A stretch of DNA of 64,000 bases from Phycisphaeraceae bacterium (GCA_019636515.1 JAHBXI010000001.1:62001-126000), one strand, 5' to 3'; positions 17,311 through 26,058 are shown, counted from the stretch's first letter. Notes: a model not told the origin generated them from the sequence alone. A program made the numbers and translations.

Positions 17311-17423
17311 AGGTTGGAGAAGTCTACGCGCTGGCCAGCCGGTGCTCGCCCTGGTCCGCTCACCCTGGTCATCATCGGCCCGGGTTCGCCGGTCATGCCA
17401 GGGACGAACGGTCTCTGGTGAGC

Positions 17424-17543
17424 CTGGTGGCGAGCGAGATGGCGAGCGAGGTGGCAGGCGAGATCGCGAGCGAGATGGCAGGCCAGATGGCAGGCGTGAT
17501 GGCAGGCGTGGTGGCAGGCCAGATGGCAGGCGAGATGGCGAGC
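17424..17543. repeat. 12-bp minisatellite between two tRNA genes
   Basis: Ten contiguous 12-bp units with consensus GAGATGGC(A/G)(A/G)GC occupy 17424-17543. All three plus frames and the complement read as low-complexity tetrapeptides. No start with ribosome site supports translation. The 17311-17619 interval between the tRNAs holds only this array. Confidence 0.85.
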
Positions 17544-17619
17544 GTGATCTCCCGGGGGCGGCCGCACCGCGTCGAGGCATCTGGCGACGCCGCTCGCCCG
17601 GAACCTATGCTGCGTTGAT

Positions 17620-17692
17620 GGCCCTGTAGCTCAACGGTTAGAGCAGGCGACTCATAATCGCTTGGTTCCCGGTTCGAATCCGGGCGGGGCCA
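17620..17692 (+). tRNA. tRNA-Ile2 (anticodon CAT, lysidine type); integration target
   Basis: Acceptor GGCCCTG/CGGGGCC, D stem GCTC/GAGC, anticodon stem GGCGA/TCGCT around CTCATAA, T arm CCGGG-TTCGAAT-CCCGG. The anticodon arm GGCGACTCATAATCGC matches the classical minor tRNA-Ile that reads AUA after CAT is modified to lysidine, rather than tRNA-Met. Positions 17649-17692 form the start of attL, so the island inserted into the 3' half and rebuilt a complete gene. Confidence 0.93.
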
Positions 17693-17777
17693 CTTTTGCA
17701 CGGCGTTGCAGGCTCTTGCAAGCCTTTGCAAAATCAACCGTTTACGCCGCGTTGTTCGAATCCGCGATTTTGAGCGG
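17649..17777. repeat. attL of the island, with phased TTGCA motifs
   Basis: Starts at GACTCATAATCGC in the tRNA anticodon arm and ends in the integrase coding sequence. After the tRNA end, TTGCA occurs at 17696, 17706, 17716 and 17726, exactly 10 bp apart and so on one helical face. The partner copy is attR at 57934-58062, with only a handful of differences. Confidence 0.9.
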
Positions 17778-18998
17778 TGGCGCAGTTTGCAGCGGTATGC
17801 GACCCGGTGCAGCGCCATGCTGCAGCGCATTTTGCAGCGCGCTGCGGCCGGCGGCGGGGCGGCGCGGGGAGCGTTTGCTCGTGTTGGCGGCCGAGCCGGC
17901 GGGCGCGGTCACCAACTCAAAGACCTCGGCGGGGACCTGCAGGTAGTGCTGGGCGCTGACCTGGATGCCGTGCCCCATCCACGATGCGACCGCGTGGGGC
18001 GGGGCGCTGCGAGCAAAGTCCGTCGCCGCCGCGCGGCGGAGAGCCTGGAAGAGGTCGTCCCAGCGTTCGAGCCCGGCCGCGTCGATCCCCTCGAGGATCT
18101 TCTTGTGCAGGTTGTGTACGCTGAGCGAGAGGACCCGGGCGTGTGGATCGGGGCGGCGAGGGCGAATGACGGCGAGCAGTTCTCGCAGGCGGGGGACGAC
18201 CGGAACAACCCGGGTCTGCCCGGTCTTGGGCGCGTAGACCGTCATCCTGCTGTGGGCGAGGTCGATCTGCCCCCAGGTGAGGATGTGCGTCTCGCTCGGC
18301 GCCCGCAGAGCGCCGTATCGCATGAGCCCGAAGAAGATCTTGAGATGGTCATCCTCAAGTTTGGCCAGCACCTTCTCGGCGTCGGTCACGGGAAGATAGA
18401 ACGATCGGTTGGCGGCGATGGCCGCCGTGGGGAGGCACTTGAACGGGCTCTTGGTGATCATCTCCCGGCGTATCGCCTCGTTGAACAGGGCCTTGGCATT
18501 GCGGGAGTGGAGTCGGACGAACGCCTCAGACAGACCCGACCTGAGCATCCCTGCCCGCCAGTCCAGCGCCGCGGCGGCGGTGACCTTGTCGATGCGGGTG
18601 TCGCCACCCACCGCCGCGATCAGCCGAGCGAACGACTGATCGAGGAGTTTGACGCTCCGCGCCGCAAGCGCGGGACGCTTGGCATCGATGTACGAGGACG
18701 TGAACTGCCTGACCGTGGGGATTTCCCGCACCCTCTCACGGGGCTCGGCGAGGCCGCTTGCCGTGAGCGCCGCGTACAGGTCGTCGTCCAGGCCGCTCAG
18801 CCAGCGGGTGGTCTCGGGGTCAGGAGAGAGGTTGAGGCGAACGAACCCGACCAGGTCCTCGACCTTGTCGCGGAACCGCTCCGCGGCCCGCTCGGGCACG
18901 GAGCCGAGCCGGATCGTCTTGCGGCCCAGACGCGGGACAACGACCTGGATCATCCAGATCTCTTTACCGCGTTCGAGTTTCTGGAACAGGGTCGCCAC
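17742..18998 (-). CDS. int: Tyrosine-type site-specific integrase of the island
   Basis: 418 residues, GTG start. The N-terminal and core-binding domains cover about residues 1-210 (QFTSSYIDAKRPALAARSVK). The catalytic domain has the first Arg in FGLMRYGALRAPSETHILTW, a His/Arg box around LFQALRRAAATDFARS, the second His in SWMGHG and the nucleophile Tyr in SAQHYLQV. The last codons lie inside attL, so the gene abuts the recombination site. This is the usual layout of tRNA-directed integrative elements, with transcription toward the tRNA. An extra C-terminal tail of about 60 residues is rich in Ala and Arg. Confidence 0.92.
   Translation of the reverse strand: MATLFQKLERGKEIWMIQVVVPRLGRKTIRLGSVPERAAERFRDKVEDLVGFVRLNLSPDPETTRWLSGLDDDLYAALTASGLAEPRERVREIPTVRQFTSSYIDAKRPALAARSVKLLDQSFARLIAAVGGDTRIDKVTAAAALDWRAGMLRSGLSEAFVRLHSRNAKALFNEAIRREMITKSPFKCLPTAAIAANRSFYLPVTDAEKVLAKLEDDHLKIFFGLMRYGALRAPSETHILTWGQIDLAHSRMTVYAPKTGQTRVVPVVPRLRELLAVIRPRRPDPHARVLSLSVHNLHKKILEGIDAAGLERWDDLFQALRRAAATDFARSAPPHAVASWMGHGIQVSAQHYLQVPAEVFELVTAPAGSAANTSKRSPRRPAAGRSALQNALQHGAAPGRIPLQTAPPLKIADSNNAA
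17788..17815. promoter_or_regulatory. Left arm-type site (inverted relative to the right end)
   Basis: These 28 bases are, in reverse complement, identical at 25 of 28 positions to 57803-57830 inside the right end. TGC occurs every 10 bp (17788, 17798, 17808, 17818). It overlaps the integrase coding sequence. Such phased arrays are typical integrase or accessory-factor arm sites; the function is inferred. Confidence 0.6.
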
Positions 18999-19110
18999 CG
19001 ACGTTCTCCAGCATCACCCACGCGGCGCGGCGGGGTGCTTGACGATCAAGGCCGGACTGCTCGGCAAGGCAAGGCATGTGGCGAGTGGAACTCGCCTGAT
19101 ACGTCCGCAA

Positions 19111-19362
19111 CTACTTGCCGCCACGCTCGCGGGGCACATCGCCATCTCCATCCCCGCCTGCACCGCGACCGGTGCATCGGGGCAGGCTCCGGACGAACGA
19201 CTCGAGGTCGGCGACGGCGTACCGGACGCTGCCGTCGATGCGGACGGCCGGGACCATGCCGCGCGCTGTGAGATCCGCGAGTTTGCGTGGGCTGACCTGG
19301 AGCATGAGTGCCGCGTCCGAGGTCTTGACCAGGAGCCGCGAGACCAAGGGTTCTGGCTTCAT
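19111..19362 (-). CDS. Excisionase-like MerR/HTH_17 DNA-binding protein
   Basis: 83 residues. LLVKTSDAALMLQVSPRKLA followed by LTARGMVPAVRIDGSVRYAV is the winged helix-turn-helix pattern of excisionase-family proteins (TVxEAAxxLxVSxRTLxxLxxxGxLPxVRIGxxxRY). It starts four bases inside the upstream gene's stop, so it belongs to the left-arm operon. It lies 112 bases upstream of the integrase, consistent with a recombination directionality factor. The C-terminal tail is low complexity. Confidence 0.75.
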   Translation of the reverse strand: MKPEPLVSRLLVKTSDAALMLQVSPRKLADLTARGMVPAVRIDGSVRYAVADLESFVRSLPRCTGRGAGGDGDGDVPRERGGK

Positions 19363-19826
19363 GCGCCACCCCCCGCTTCTGGAGTTGGCCGTGAAGCCGG
19401 GCCGGGCTCGCGTGCCTCTGTTCGCAGGTGCGTCAACCTCCCCACCACCTCGAACGCGGCAAGCACCTCGTCGATGAGGTCGCCCTTTCGCGAGGTGGGG
19501 AAGTCACCGGGAATGCCGGCGGCGACCCGCCGGGCCTCGCGGCGGGCGACCTGCTCGGCTTCGGAGCCGACAGAAGTGTCCATGCCTTGTTCGTTGCCGA
19601 TCGCGAGCCGCTCTTCGTAGGTGAATCTGGCGTCTTCCGACCAATCAACCATCTCGGGATCGGGAGTTAGGTGTGGATTCCCAGTTGCCCCGAAACCGCG
19701 CGCACAAATCGCGTAAATGCCCCCGAGCGGGTCGGCGGGGGTATTTTCATGATTTGTGCGCGCGGTTTCGGGGACGGGCGAATACCGATCGATCAGGTCC
19801 CGGATGTGGGCGGCGAGGTCCTTCAT
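19359..19826 (-). CDS. Hypothetical protein containing an in-frame palindromic insertion
   Basis: 155 residues from MKDLAAHIRDLIDRYSPVPE. The C-terminal half is helical and charged (MVDWSEDARFTYEERLAIGN, EAEQVARREARRVAAG). Residues about 18-47 are encoded by an 86-bp palindrome (19688-19773), which adds a peptide including GGIYAICARGFGA that looks foreign to the rest. It overlaps the primase gene upstream and the excisionase-like gene downstream by four bases each, so the three are coupled. Function unknown; position suggests a replication or regulatory accessory. Confidence 0.6.
   Translation of the reverse strand: MKDLAAHIRDLIDRYSPVPETARTNHENTPADPLGGIYAICARGFGATGNPHLTPDPEMVDWSEDARFTYEERLAIGNEQGMDTSVGSEAEQVARREARRVAAGIPGDFPTSRKGDLIDEVLAAFEVVGRLTHLRTEAREPGPASRPTPEAGGGA
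19688..19773. repeat. 86-bp symmetrical palindrome inside a coding region
   Basis: Perfect 23-bp arms, 19688-19710 and 19751-19773, enclose inner 11-bp arms (19715-19725 and 19736-19746) with one mismatch and a 10-nt loop. Spacing is symmetrical on both sides. Both strands stay open and code similar peptides: PETARTN, then GGI and ICARGFG, appears on both. The gene at 19359-19826 reads through it in frame. Confidence 0.92.
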
Positions 19827-22477
19827 GGTGTCCTCCGGTCCCAGCGCGGGTTCACGATGTACTCCGTGGAGGCGGGCCGCCCTCGGCGGGGAGGGTCGTT
19901 GCGACGAAGCGGACGGAGGTACCCCGCCGTGGTCAGCAGTTCCAGCGCTGGCGCCACTTCATCGGTGGTGGTGATGCGGGCATTGCGGATGTGGGTAAAG
20001 CACTCGTTGGCGGAGAACCGGTCGAGCCCGGACCGGGCAATCCACGCCAGCACGCGGCGGCCGGTGACGTGGTTCTCATCCAACCCCACGAACGACATCA
20101 CGGCCTTCATGTGTGCCGCCAGATACGGTGCCCAGTTGATCGCTGCCAGCATGGTCTCGAGGGAGATCGGTTCCGAGAGCGACGAGATCGCGCCCACGCC
20201 GAAGAGCATCCCGTGGAGTGTCAGGGCCGTGCGGGCGACCTTACCGCAGAGTTTGCCGCCCCAGTCCTGCAGCCCATACGCAGCGAACTCGCCACACCAC
20301 GCTAGTTCTGACTCGATCCGAGCCCGGAAGTCGTCGAATGCCGCCCTGGCTTTGGGCGAGAGTTCGACAACGATGGGCTTGCCATCCTCTGGGATCTTCA
20401 TAGCCAGCAGATTCTGAAGCGCGTTGGCCCACATGGTGCTGAGAACGGGAGGGATGGCGGGCGGATTGATCTTCCGCGCTCCCAGGCAACTATCCGGCAG
20501 CGACATGCCGAAGCGCGCCAGCAGCCCGGTGCCCTTGGCCTTGCGGTTGGCCATGAGGTCACGTACAGCCTCGGGCTGGATCGCAAACCCCACAGACAAC
20601 AGCGGCCGCCGCAGGGCGATGGAAGGCCGTCCTACGCGATTGATCCGGTGGGACGACCCGTCGTACGCCTTGTTGTACAACTGGAAGTTGGGCTGGTCGC
20701 TGTAGCGGCCCAGCATGATGTCGATGGCCTCGCTCTCGTCGGAGAATACGCCCAGCCGCTCCTGGTTGGCTTCAAGAACTCGTGCCAGGTCTTCGGACGT
20801 GATGTCGCCGGTGATGAACTGTGGCTCATGAATGATCTTGACCTGCGCAAGTTCCTCCTGCAGCCGCACCGCCGCGGCCTTGGCGTCATCCCCGGAGGGC
20901 TCGCCAGAGTTCTTGCGTGGTCCCACCTTGCCGCTGGCCAGGTCGAGCAGCCGCTCGATTTGTCGCTGCGTGGCCTTGATCTCCACATGCTGCGCAGCGA
21001 TCTTCGGCTTCGCCTTGATCACGGCCTCTTGTTCCCACTGGTGGATGGGCGCGAGGAGCAGCGAGAACGCGTCCGACTTACGGTTGCCAGGCTCCATGAG
21101 CACCGCGTTGTAATGGACCGGCGACTGTCGCCAACTCTCATTCAGTTCAACGCACACGACCTGCGACATGGACAGCCCGACGGCAGGGTGCATGAGCATC
21201 GCCGGCACATCGGCGGGCATCTGGATCGCCTCGGCGACGGCGTGGATGTAATCGCGGATTCCACCAAGCGCGGGGGGAAACACACCAGTCAGAGAGAGCG
21301 GCGTCGCCGCGGGTTGGAGGCGGCTGGGAAGATCCCACTGTTCCGAGGCGGATACTTCACTCTCCGATCTCACGGGAGTGTCGTTGGTGGCGGCGTTACG
21401 GATGTGCTCGATATGCGCTCGGTATCCAGGCTCCATCGCCTCACGGACATCGATCCACCCCAGCCCGGTTCCTCGGTTGTGCAGATTGCGGAAGGCGATG
21501 GAGCCGCTCGAGGCGACCATTACCGATATCTCGGTGCCGTTTGCTTCGACACCCGTTACGGGACAGGCGGCGAGGTCGAGGATGGTGCTGTCACCCTTGG
21601 CACGCTCCTTGACGACCGTAACACCGCGGGATTGGAGATATCCGCGAACGCCCGCGGCCGTGCGATCGAACCGGGTGAACCCGTCCCCGGTTCTCGTGGG
21701 CGCGGGCGACGAAGCGGTAATGGCGGGCACCGGCGGCGGGTCCGTGATCGCCTCGAGCAGATCACGCGGGACCGCCAGCATCGCCTCCGGGACCGCCAGC
21801 AGCGCGGCACGGCGGTGCGGACGATCCTCGACCCCAGCGACACCACGCAGGTCATCGCCTTTGCGGGCCATCGTGCCGGGGATCTTAGTGATGCGGGCCG
21901 CGTTGTAGACGGACTTGTCGATCTTGACATAGTCGTCGTCGAACCTGGCCGCGAGGCCTTCGAGTACCCGCTGGACGAGTCCGCCGTCATCGCGTGGGAT
22001 GTCGATGCGGTAAATCAGATGGTGGCCGTTGCCGCTCATGACCCGGATTGGTTCGGGCCACCCTTCACCGGTGAGGTGTGATCGGACGGCGTCGGCCTTG
22101 GCGGCGGCGAGGGCAATCTCGGTGTCGGTGGCCGACACGTCGGCCGGGCGGACCGGATCGCAGTCGATCAGCAGGTGCCGGCGGGAGACGGTGTCGGCGT
22201 CGGCGGTGGTGTGCTTCGACTTGGTCTGGAGGCGGTTGGCGGAGCGGGCCAGGAGCGCCGGGTTCACCGGGTTGAGAGTGACGTAGGTGCCGGGCGAGAG
22301 GCCCGACGCGTCCAAAGCCTCAATCGCCTTGCAGGCGGCGTCGATCGATTCGTAGGTGAAGTAGCCCGCGGTCGTCGAGCGGAAGTCGGAATTGGGGCGA
22401 TCAAGGCACCTGGGCGCCCGTATCTCGAACACGTCGCCGGATGCAAACAGGGCATGGATGAAGGTATGGATCACCAT
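19823..22477 (-). CDS. Primase-helicase-like replication protein (AEP-type primase plus DUF3987-type helicase)
   Basis: 884 residues from MVIHTFIHALFASGDVF. The N-terminal 270 residues resemble a prim-pol domain: RHLLIDCDPVRPADV carries an acidic D-x-D, VMSGNGHHLIYRIDIP fits the sGxGxH...Y motif, and FDDDYVKIDKSVYNAARI followed by KIPGT is typical. The C-terminal 500 residues resemble DUF3987 helicases: MEPGNRKS replaces a canonical Walker A, FSDESEAIDIMLGRY fits Walker B, then ALRRPLLSVGFAIQ. It probably initiates replication of the excised element. It is the main gene of the left-arm operon, preceded by an AlpA-like regulator. Confidence 0.72.
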   Translation of the reverse strand: MVIHTFIHALFASGDVFEIRAPRCLDRPNSDFRSTTAGYFTYESIDAACKAIEALDASGLSPGTYVTLNPVNPALLARSANRLQTKSKHTTADADTVSRRHLLIDCDPVRPADVSATDTEIALAAAKADAVRSHLTGEGWPEPIRVMSGNGHHLIYRIDIPRDDGGLVQRVLEGLAARFDDDYVKIDKSVYNAARITKIPGTMARKGDDLRGVAGVEDRPHRRAALLAVPEAMLAVPRDLLEAITDPPPVPAITASSPAPTRTGDGFTRFDRTAAGVRGYLQSRGVTVVKERAKGDSTILDLAACPVTGVEANGTEISVMVASSGSIAFRNLHNRGTGLGWIDVREAMEPGYRAHIEHIRNAATNDTPVRSESEVSASEQWDLPSRLQPAATPLSLTGVFPPALGGIRDYIHAVAEAIQMPADVPAMLMHPAVGLSMSQVVCVELNESWRQSPVHYNAVLMEPGNRKSDAFSLLLAPIHQWEQEAVIKAKPKIAAQHVEIKATQRQIERLLDLASGKVGPRKNSGEPSGDDAKAAAVRLQEELAQVKIIHEPQFITGDITSEDLARVLEANQERLGVFSDESEAIDIMLGRYSDQPNFQLYNKAYDGSSHRINRVGRPSIALRRPLLSVGFAIQPEAVRDLMANRKAKGTGLLARFGMSLPDSCLGARKINPPAIPPVLSTMWANALQNLLAMKIPEDGKPIVVELSPKARAAFDDFRARIESELAWCGEFAAYGLQDWGGKLCGKVARTALTLHGMLFGVGAISSLSEPISLETMLAAINWAPYLAAHMKAVMSFVGLDENHVTGRRVLAWIARSGLDRFSANECFTHIRNARITTTDEVAPALELLTTAGYLRPLRRNDPPRRGRPASTEYIVNPRWDRRTP

Positions 22478-22695
22478 TTCACTCCCGCGGCCCGCGACGC
22501 CTCGGTGACGATCCAGTTCTCGATGACGGCGCGCGGCCACCGCTTCAAGTGGCCGATCACGATCGGCGCGGGGAATTTGCCCTCGCGGATGCGACGCTTG
22601 AGCGTTTTGCCGCTTATCAGCACCATGGCGACGACGGCCTTTTCGTCGATGAGCACGGAAGGCGGGGAGGTCAGCGGACGGTCTGTCGGTGTCAT
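22471..22695 (-). CDS. AlpA-like helix-turn-helix regulator
   Basis: 74 residues from MTPTDRPLTSPPSVL. VVAMVLISGKTLKRRIREGK followed by FPAPIVIGHLKRWPRAVIEN matches the AlpA/excisionase-type layout (aellgvSrsTlyrliregxFPxPixig.rxxrWxxxei..W). Upstream ATG 22752 would add a non-homologous leader. It overlaps the primase gene by seven bases. AlpA proteins control integrase or excision genes in P4-type satellites, a plausible role here. Confidence 0.75.
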   Translation of the reverse strand: MTPTDRPLTSPPSVLIDEKAVVAMVLISGKTLKRRIREGKFPAPIVIGHLKRWPRAVIENWIVTEASRAAGVKW

Positions 22696-22831
22696 TACGA
22701 GGTCTCCGGGATCGGTCACGTCCGGCACCGGCCGTTCATGATCGACACCCACCTTGTAATGTCCTCAAGGCCCGCGGCCAACCCGCGGCGATTGCTTGTC
22801 CATGAGTTGACCATCTACATGGACGACTATC

Positions 22832-24115
22832 TCAGTCCGCGAGAAAGCCGCACCGCCTAAGCTCCGCTTCGATCTTGTCGGCAAAGTCAAACCAGTCCCG
22901 TTTGCCCGGAGCCTTCTTCCGTGCAGCGATCGCCATTGCCTGCACTTCCGGAGGCCCGTAGACGATGTCTCGCTGACCATGTTTCAGCCGCGGCAAGGTC
23001 GTGTGACCTCTGATTCGCGTGAAGGTCTTTGCGCTGACGCCTGTGATCTCACAGAGCCTGCCTCGCGTCCAAGCGGCCGGGGGCATCTGGCGCCGTACAA
23101 CCTCCAACACCGCATGGGCAAACTCCGCCCGGCCGATCTGCTGCCGCAGCAGTTCTCCAACTTGTGCATCGGTGAGCGGCGATACGCCGGGCGGGAGGAC
23201 ACCTGGGTCGATGCTGCGACCCGCCCGATATGCCAACTCGCAGAGCAGTTCGATGTTCGACGACCTGTCTTGCCACACGAGCATGGGGAAGCAGCGAGCA
23301 CGCAACCAGTTGCCGTGCGTACCAAGAGCCCATGGCGGCATCCCGCGCACGCCCGCTGCATCAGGCTCGAAGTTGGGGTCCATCAGCAGGAGGACGACGA
23401 GTAGTATGTCCCACGACGCTTCAATCGTCAGGGGCGAATCCAGATCGTCGAGCAGGCCATAGGCGATGTCGGACAGCGCCTCCATGTGGTTCTCGGCGGC
23501 GCTGGCCGCCGCGTCCGGATCAACATCTGCCTGCCAGCCCTGTAAGTCGCGGTGAGCACGAGGTGCTTTCCCTTTCCTGTGCAGCGGTCTGGTCTGGAGA
23601 AGCAGCCACATCTCGGCCGCGGTCAGTTGCGAGAGATCGACCCGATTCGCAAATGACCAGTCGCCCCATGTTCCGTTGTGGAGGTTCCAGGCGTACCCGA
23701 GGTGGTAATCAAAGAGATCCGGCCATTCGTGATCGAACTCTCCCGCCAATTCGTAGCAGCGCTTCATCCATTCCGGAACAGGTCCATCAACGCCCAAGCA
23801 CACCGGGTCGAACCCCGGCGGCAATTCCGCGGTGGTATCGATGGGGGATTTGGCGCACAGAGCAGGCGGGCCATTCAGGCTATCGAGAACGTACTCCCGC
23901 GCGACGTCCAGCATGACCAAGCGACGCCTTACGCTGCGGCGAGCTTGCTGCCGTTGGTTCTCGACGAGTGGTGCGAGGCGCTGGTTGAGACGAGTGGCCG
24001 CCGAACGAAGTGGTGCCGGCTGTCGCCGCGCCAACCCCGCGAGTGCCTGCAGAATGTCGTCGCGACGGTTCACATCCTTGAACGCTGACTGGCGAGCCGT
24101 GTCGCTTGTGCGCAT
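22832..24115 (-). CDS. Hypothetical protein with C-terminal HTH-like segment
   Basis: 427 residues. The N-terminal 60 residues are basic and helical (LARRQPAPLRSAATRLNQRL). The middle is Trp-rich (YHLGYAWNLHNGTWGDWSFA). The C-terminus has ITGVSAKTFTRIRGHTTLPR, like a recognition helix, and a charged end. It is divergent from the ParB-methyltransferase gene across about 160 bases that must hold promoters for both. No family recognised. Position suggests a regulator of the left arm. Confidence 0.6.
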   Translation of the reverse strand: MRTSDTARQSAFKDVNRRDDILQALAGLARRQPAPLRSAATRLNQRLAPLVENQRQQARRSVRRRLVMLDVAREYVLDSLNGPPALCAKSPIDTTAELPPGFDPVCLGVDGPVPEWMKRCYELAGEFDHEWPDLFDYHLGYAWNLHNGTWGDWSFANRVDLSQLTAAEMWLLLQTRPLHRKGKAPRAHRDLQGWQADVDPDAAASAAENHMEALSDIAYGLLDDLDSPLTIEASWDILLVVLLLMDPNFEPDAAGVRGMPPWALGTHGNWLRARCFPMLVWQDRSSNIELLCELAYRAGRSIDPGVLPPGVSPLTDAQVGELLRQQIGRAEFAHAVLEVVRRQMPPAAWTRGRLCEITGVSAKTFTRIRGHTTLPRLKHGQRDIVYGPPEVQAMAIAARKKAPGKRDWFDFADKIEAELRRCGFLAD

Positions 24116-24274
24116 GCGCGAGCGTATGCCGCGATATTTCTGAAAGACCGATCTCGACAGGACCGGACATGAGAGGCCAACCTGACCCGCGATGGCGAAC
24201 TCACACCGGTTGCGACATACGGTCTACTGGGAATCAAGCGGTGTAGTGCAGCAAGTCCTCGTCGAGGTGTTGCC

Positions 24275-25624
24275 ATGCTCGTGGAACTCAGGAAGATCGC
24301 CGACATCAAGCCCTACCCCGAGAACCCCCGCCGCAACGACGGCGCTGTGGACGCGGTGGCCAGCTCGATCCGCGAGTACGGCTTCAGGCAGCCGGTCGTT
24401 GTGGATGCCGACGGCGTGATCGTGGTCGGGCACACGCGGTGGAAGGCGGCGCAGAGGCTGGGCATGACCCAGGTCCCCGTGCATGTCGCCACGGACCTGA
24501 CGCCCGAGCAGGCGCGGGCCTACCGCATCGCCGACAACCGCACGGCGCTGATCGCCGAGTGGGACGAGGACCTGCTGTCGAGCGAACTGGCGGCGCTCAA
24601 GGCGATGGATGTGGACCTGTCGCTGCTGGGGTTCGAGGATGCGGAACTGAACGCGTACCTGAACCCCGCCCTGCCCGTGGGTCTGGTGGACGAGGATGAT
24701 GTCCCCGCACCCCCCGACGAGGCGACGACCAGGCCCGGCGACCTGTGGATCCTCGGTCAGCACCGGCTGCTGTGCGGGGATTCGTCGAAGGCTGATGATC
24801 TCGACCGCCTGCTCGCCGGTGCTCGCATTCACCTCTGCAACACGGACCCCCCGTACAACGTGAAGGTCGAGCCGCGCAGCAACAACGCCATCGTCGCGGG
24901 CCTGTCGTCGTTCTCGCTGGCGAGCAGGAAGACCAAAGCGGCCCCGACCGCCGCCGATCAGCACGACCAGCAGTCCGCCGACCTCAACCGCTACCCCGAG
25001 AAGGCCAAGCCGACGCACAAGAAACTCCGGGCCAAGGACAGGCCCCTGGCCAACGACTTCGTGTCCGACGAGGAGTTCGACCGCCTGCTCGACGCCTGGT
25101 ACGGCAACATCGCGCGCGTGCTGGTCCCCGGCGGGGCGTTCTACATCTGGGGCGGCTACGGCAACTGCGGGAACTACCCGCCGGTCCTCAGGAAGCACGG
25201 GCTGTACTTCTCGCAGGCCGTGATCTGGGTGAAGGAGCATCCGGTGCTCACGCGCAAGGACTTCATGGGCAACCACGAGTGGTGCTTCTATGGATGGCGA
25301 GAGGGCGCGGGCCACCAGTTCTACGGGCCCGACAACGTGCCCGATGTCTGGTCCATCAAGAAGGTCAACCCGCAGAGCATGGTCCACCTGACGGAGAAGC
25401 CGGTCGAGCTCGCCAGGCGGGCCATTGAGTACTCCTCCAAGCCGGGGGAGAACGTGCTGGACCTCTTCGGGGGTTCGGGCTCGACGCTCATGGCGTGCGA
25501 GCAGGCGGGACGGCGTGGGTTCCTGATGGAACTCGACCCCCTGTACTGCGACGTGATCGTGAAGCGTTGGGAGGCGTTTACGGGGAAGCAGGCGGTCCTG
25601 GAGGGCTCTCCTGCCCTGGCATGA
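24275..25624 (+). CDS. ParB-like nuclease domain fused to DNA adenine/cytosine-N4 methyltransferase
   Basis: 449 residues. Residues 1-90 are a ParB/Spo0J-like domain (IKPYPENPRRNDGAV, DGVIVVGHTRWKAAQRLG, ARAYRIADNRTA). Residues about 150-449 are a beta-class methyltransferase: motif IV is NTDPPYNV and motif I, after the TRD, is VLDLFGGSGSTLMACEQAGR, preceded by EKPVELARRAIEYSS. Such fusions are common in phages and islands, and methylate DNA as protection or regulation. The linker (residues 210-270) is rich in Ala, Lys and Asn. It begins the rightward operon of small genes. Confidence 0.88.
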   Translation: MLVELRKIADIKPYPENPRRNDGAVDAVASSIREYGFRQPVVVDADGVIVVGHTRWKAAQRLGMTQVPVHVATDLTPEQARAYRIADNRTALIAEWDEDLLSSELAALKAMDVDLSLLGFEDAELNAYLNPALPVGLVDEDDVPAPPDEATTRPGDLWILGQHRLLCGDSSKADDLDRLLAGARIHLCNTDPPYNVKVEPRSNNAIVAGLSSFSLASRKTKAAPTAADQHDQQSADLNRYPEKAKPTHKKLRAKDRPLANDFVSDEEFDRLLDAWYGNIARVLVPGGAFYIWGGYGNCGNYPPVLRKHGLYFSQAVIWVKEHPVLTRKDFMGNHEWCFYGWREGAGHQFYGPDNVPDVWSIKKVNPQSMVHLTEKPVELARRAIEYSSKPGENVLDLFGGSGSTLMACEQAGRRGFLMELDPLYCDVIVKRWEAFTGKQAVLEGSPALA

Positions 25625-25635
25625 GGTAGCAGGTC

Positions 25636-26058
25636 GTGGCAGCCAACGTGACGGACAACCTCGACCCCCAGCAGGAGAAGGCGCTGCTGGCGCTGCTGAG
25701 CGAGCCCACCGTCAAGAAGGCGGCGGAGGCATCCGGCGTGCCCGAGCGGACCCTCTACCGCTGGATGGATGATGCGGAGTTCGGGAAGACGTACCGCCAG
25801 GCCCGCCGCCGTGCCTTCAGTCAGGCCATCTCGCTGTGCCAGCGGTACGTTCCGGTCGCGCTGCAGACGCTGGTCAAGATCACCACCGACGAGACCGCCC
25901 CGCATTCGTCGCGGGTGTCTGCGGCCACGGCCGTCCTGAAGTTCGGCCGCGACAGCATCGAGCTCGACGACCTTGCCGAGCGGATCGGCCACCTCGAGCG
26001 CCAGATCGGGGAGCGGGAGATCGGCGGGGGCGCGTTGAACAGCAGGAGCGTGGCATGA
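25636..26058 (+). CDS. Terminase-small-subunit-like HTH protein
   Basis: 140 residues, GTG start. LSEPTVKKAAEASGVPERTL followed by YRWMDDAEFGKTYRQARRRA is the homeodomain-like helix-turn-helix of small terminase subunits and related phage proteins. The rest is helical (RVSAATAVLKFGRDSIELDD and a coiled-coil tail). No large terminase was found, so packaging by a helper phage or a purely regulatory role is inferred. It overlaps the next gene (ATGA). Confidence 0.65.
   Translation: MAANVTDNLDPQQEKALLALLSEPTVKKAAEASGVPERTLYRWMDDAEFGKTYRQARRRAFSQAISLCQRYVPVALQTLVKITTDETAPHSSRVSAATAVLKFGRDSIELDDLAERIGHLERQIGEREIGGGALNSRSVA

Noticed and set aside
17424..17543. Possible CRISPR array
   Set aside because: Contiguous 12-bp units without spacers; a minisatellite. 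No cas genes anywhere in the window.
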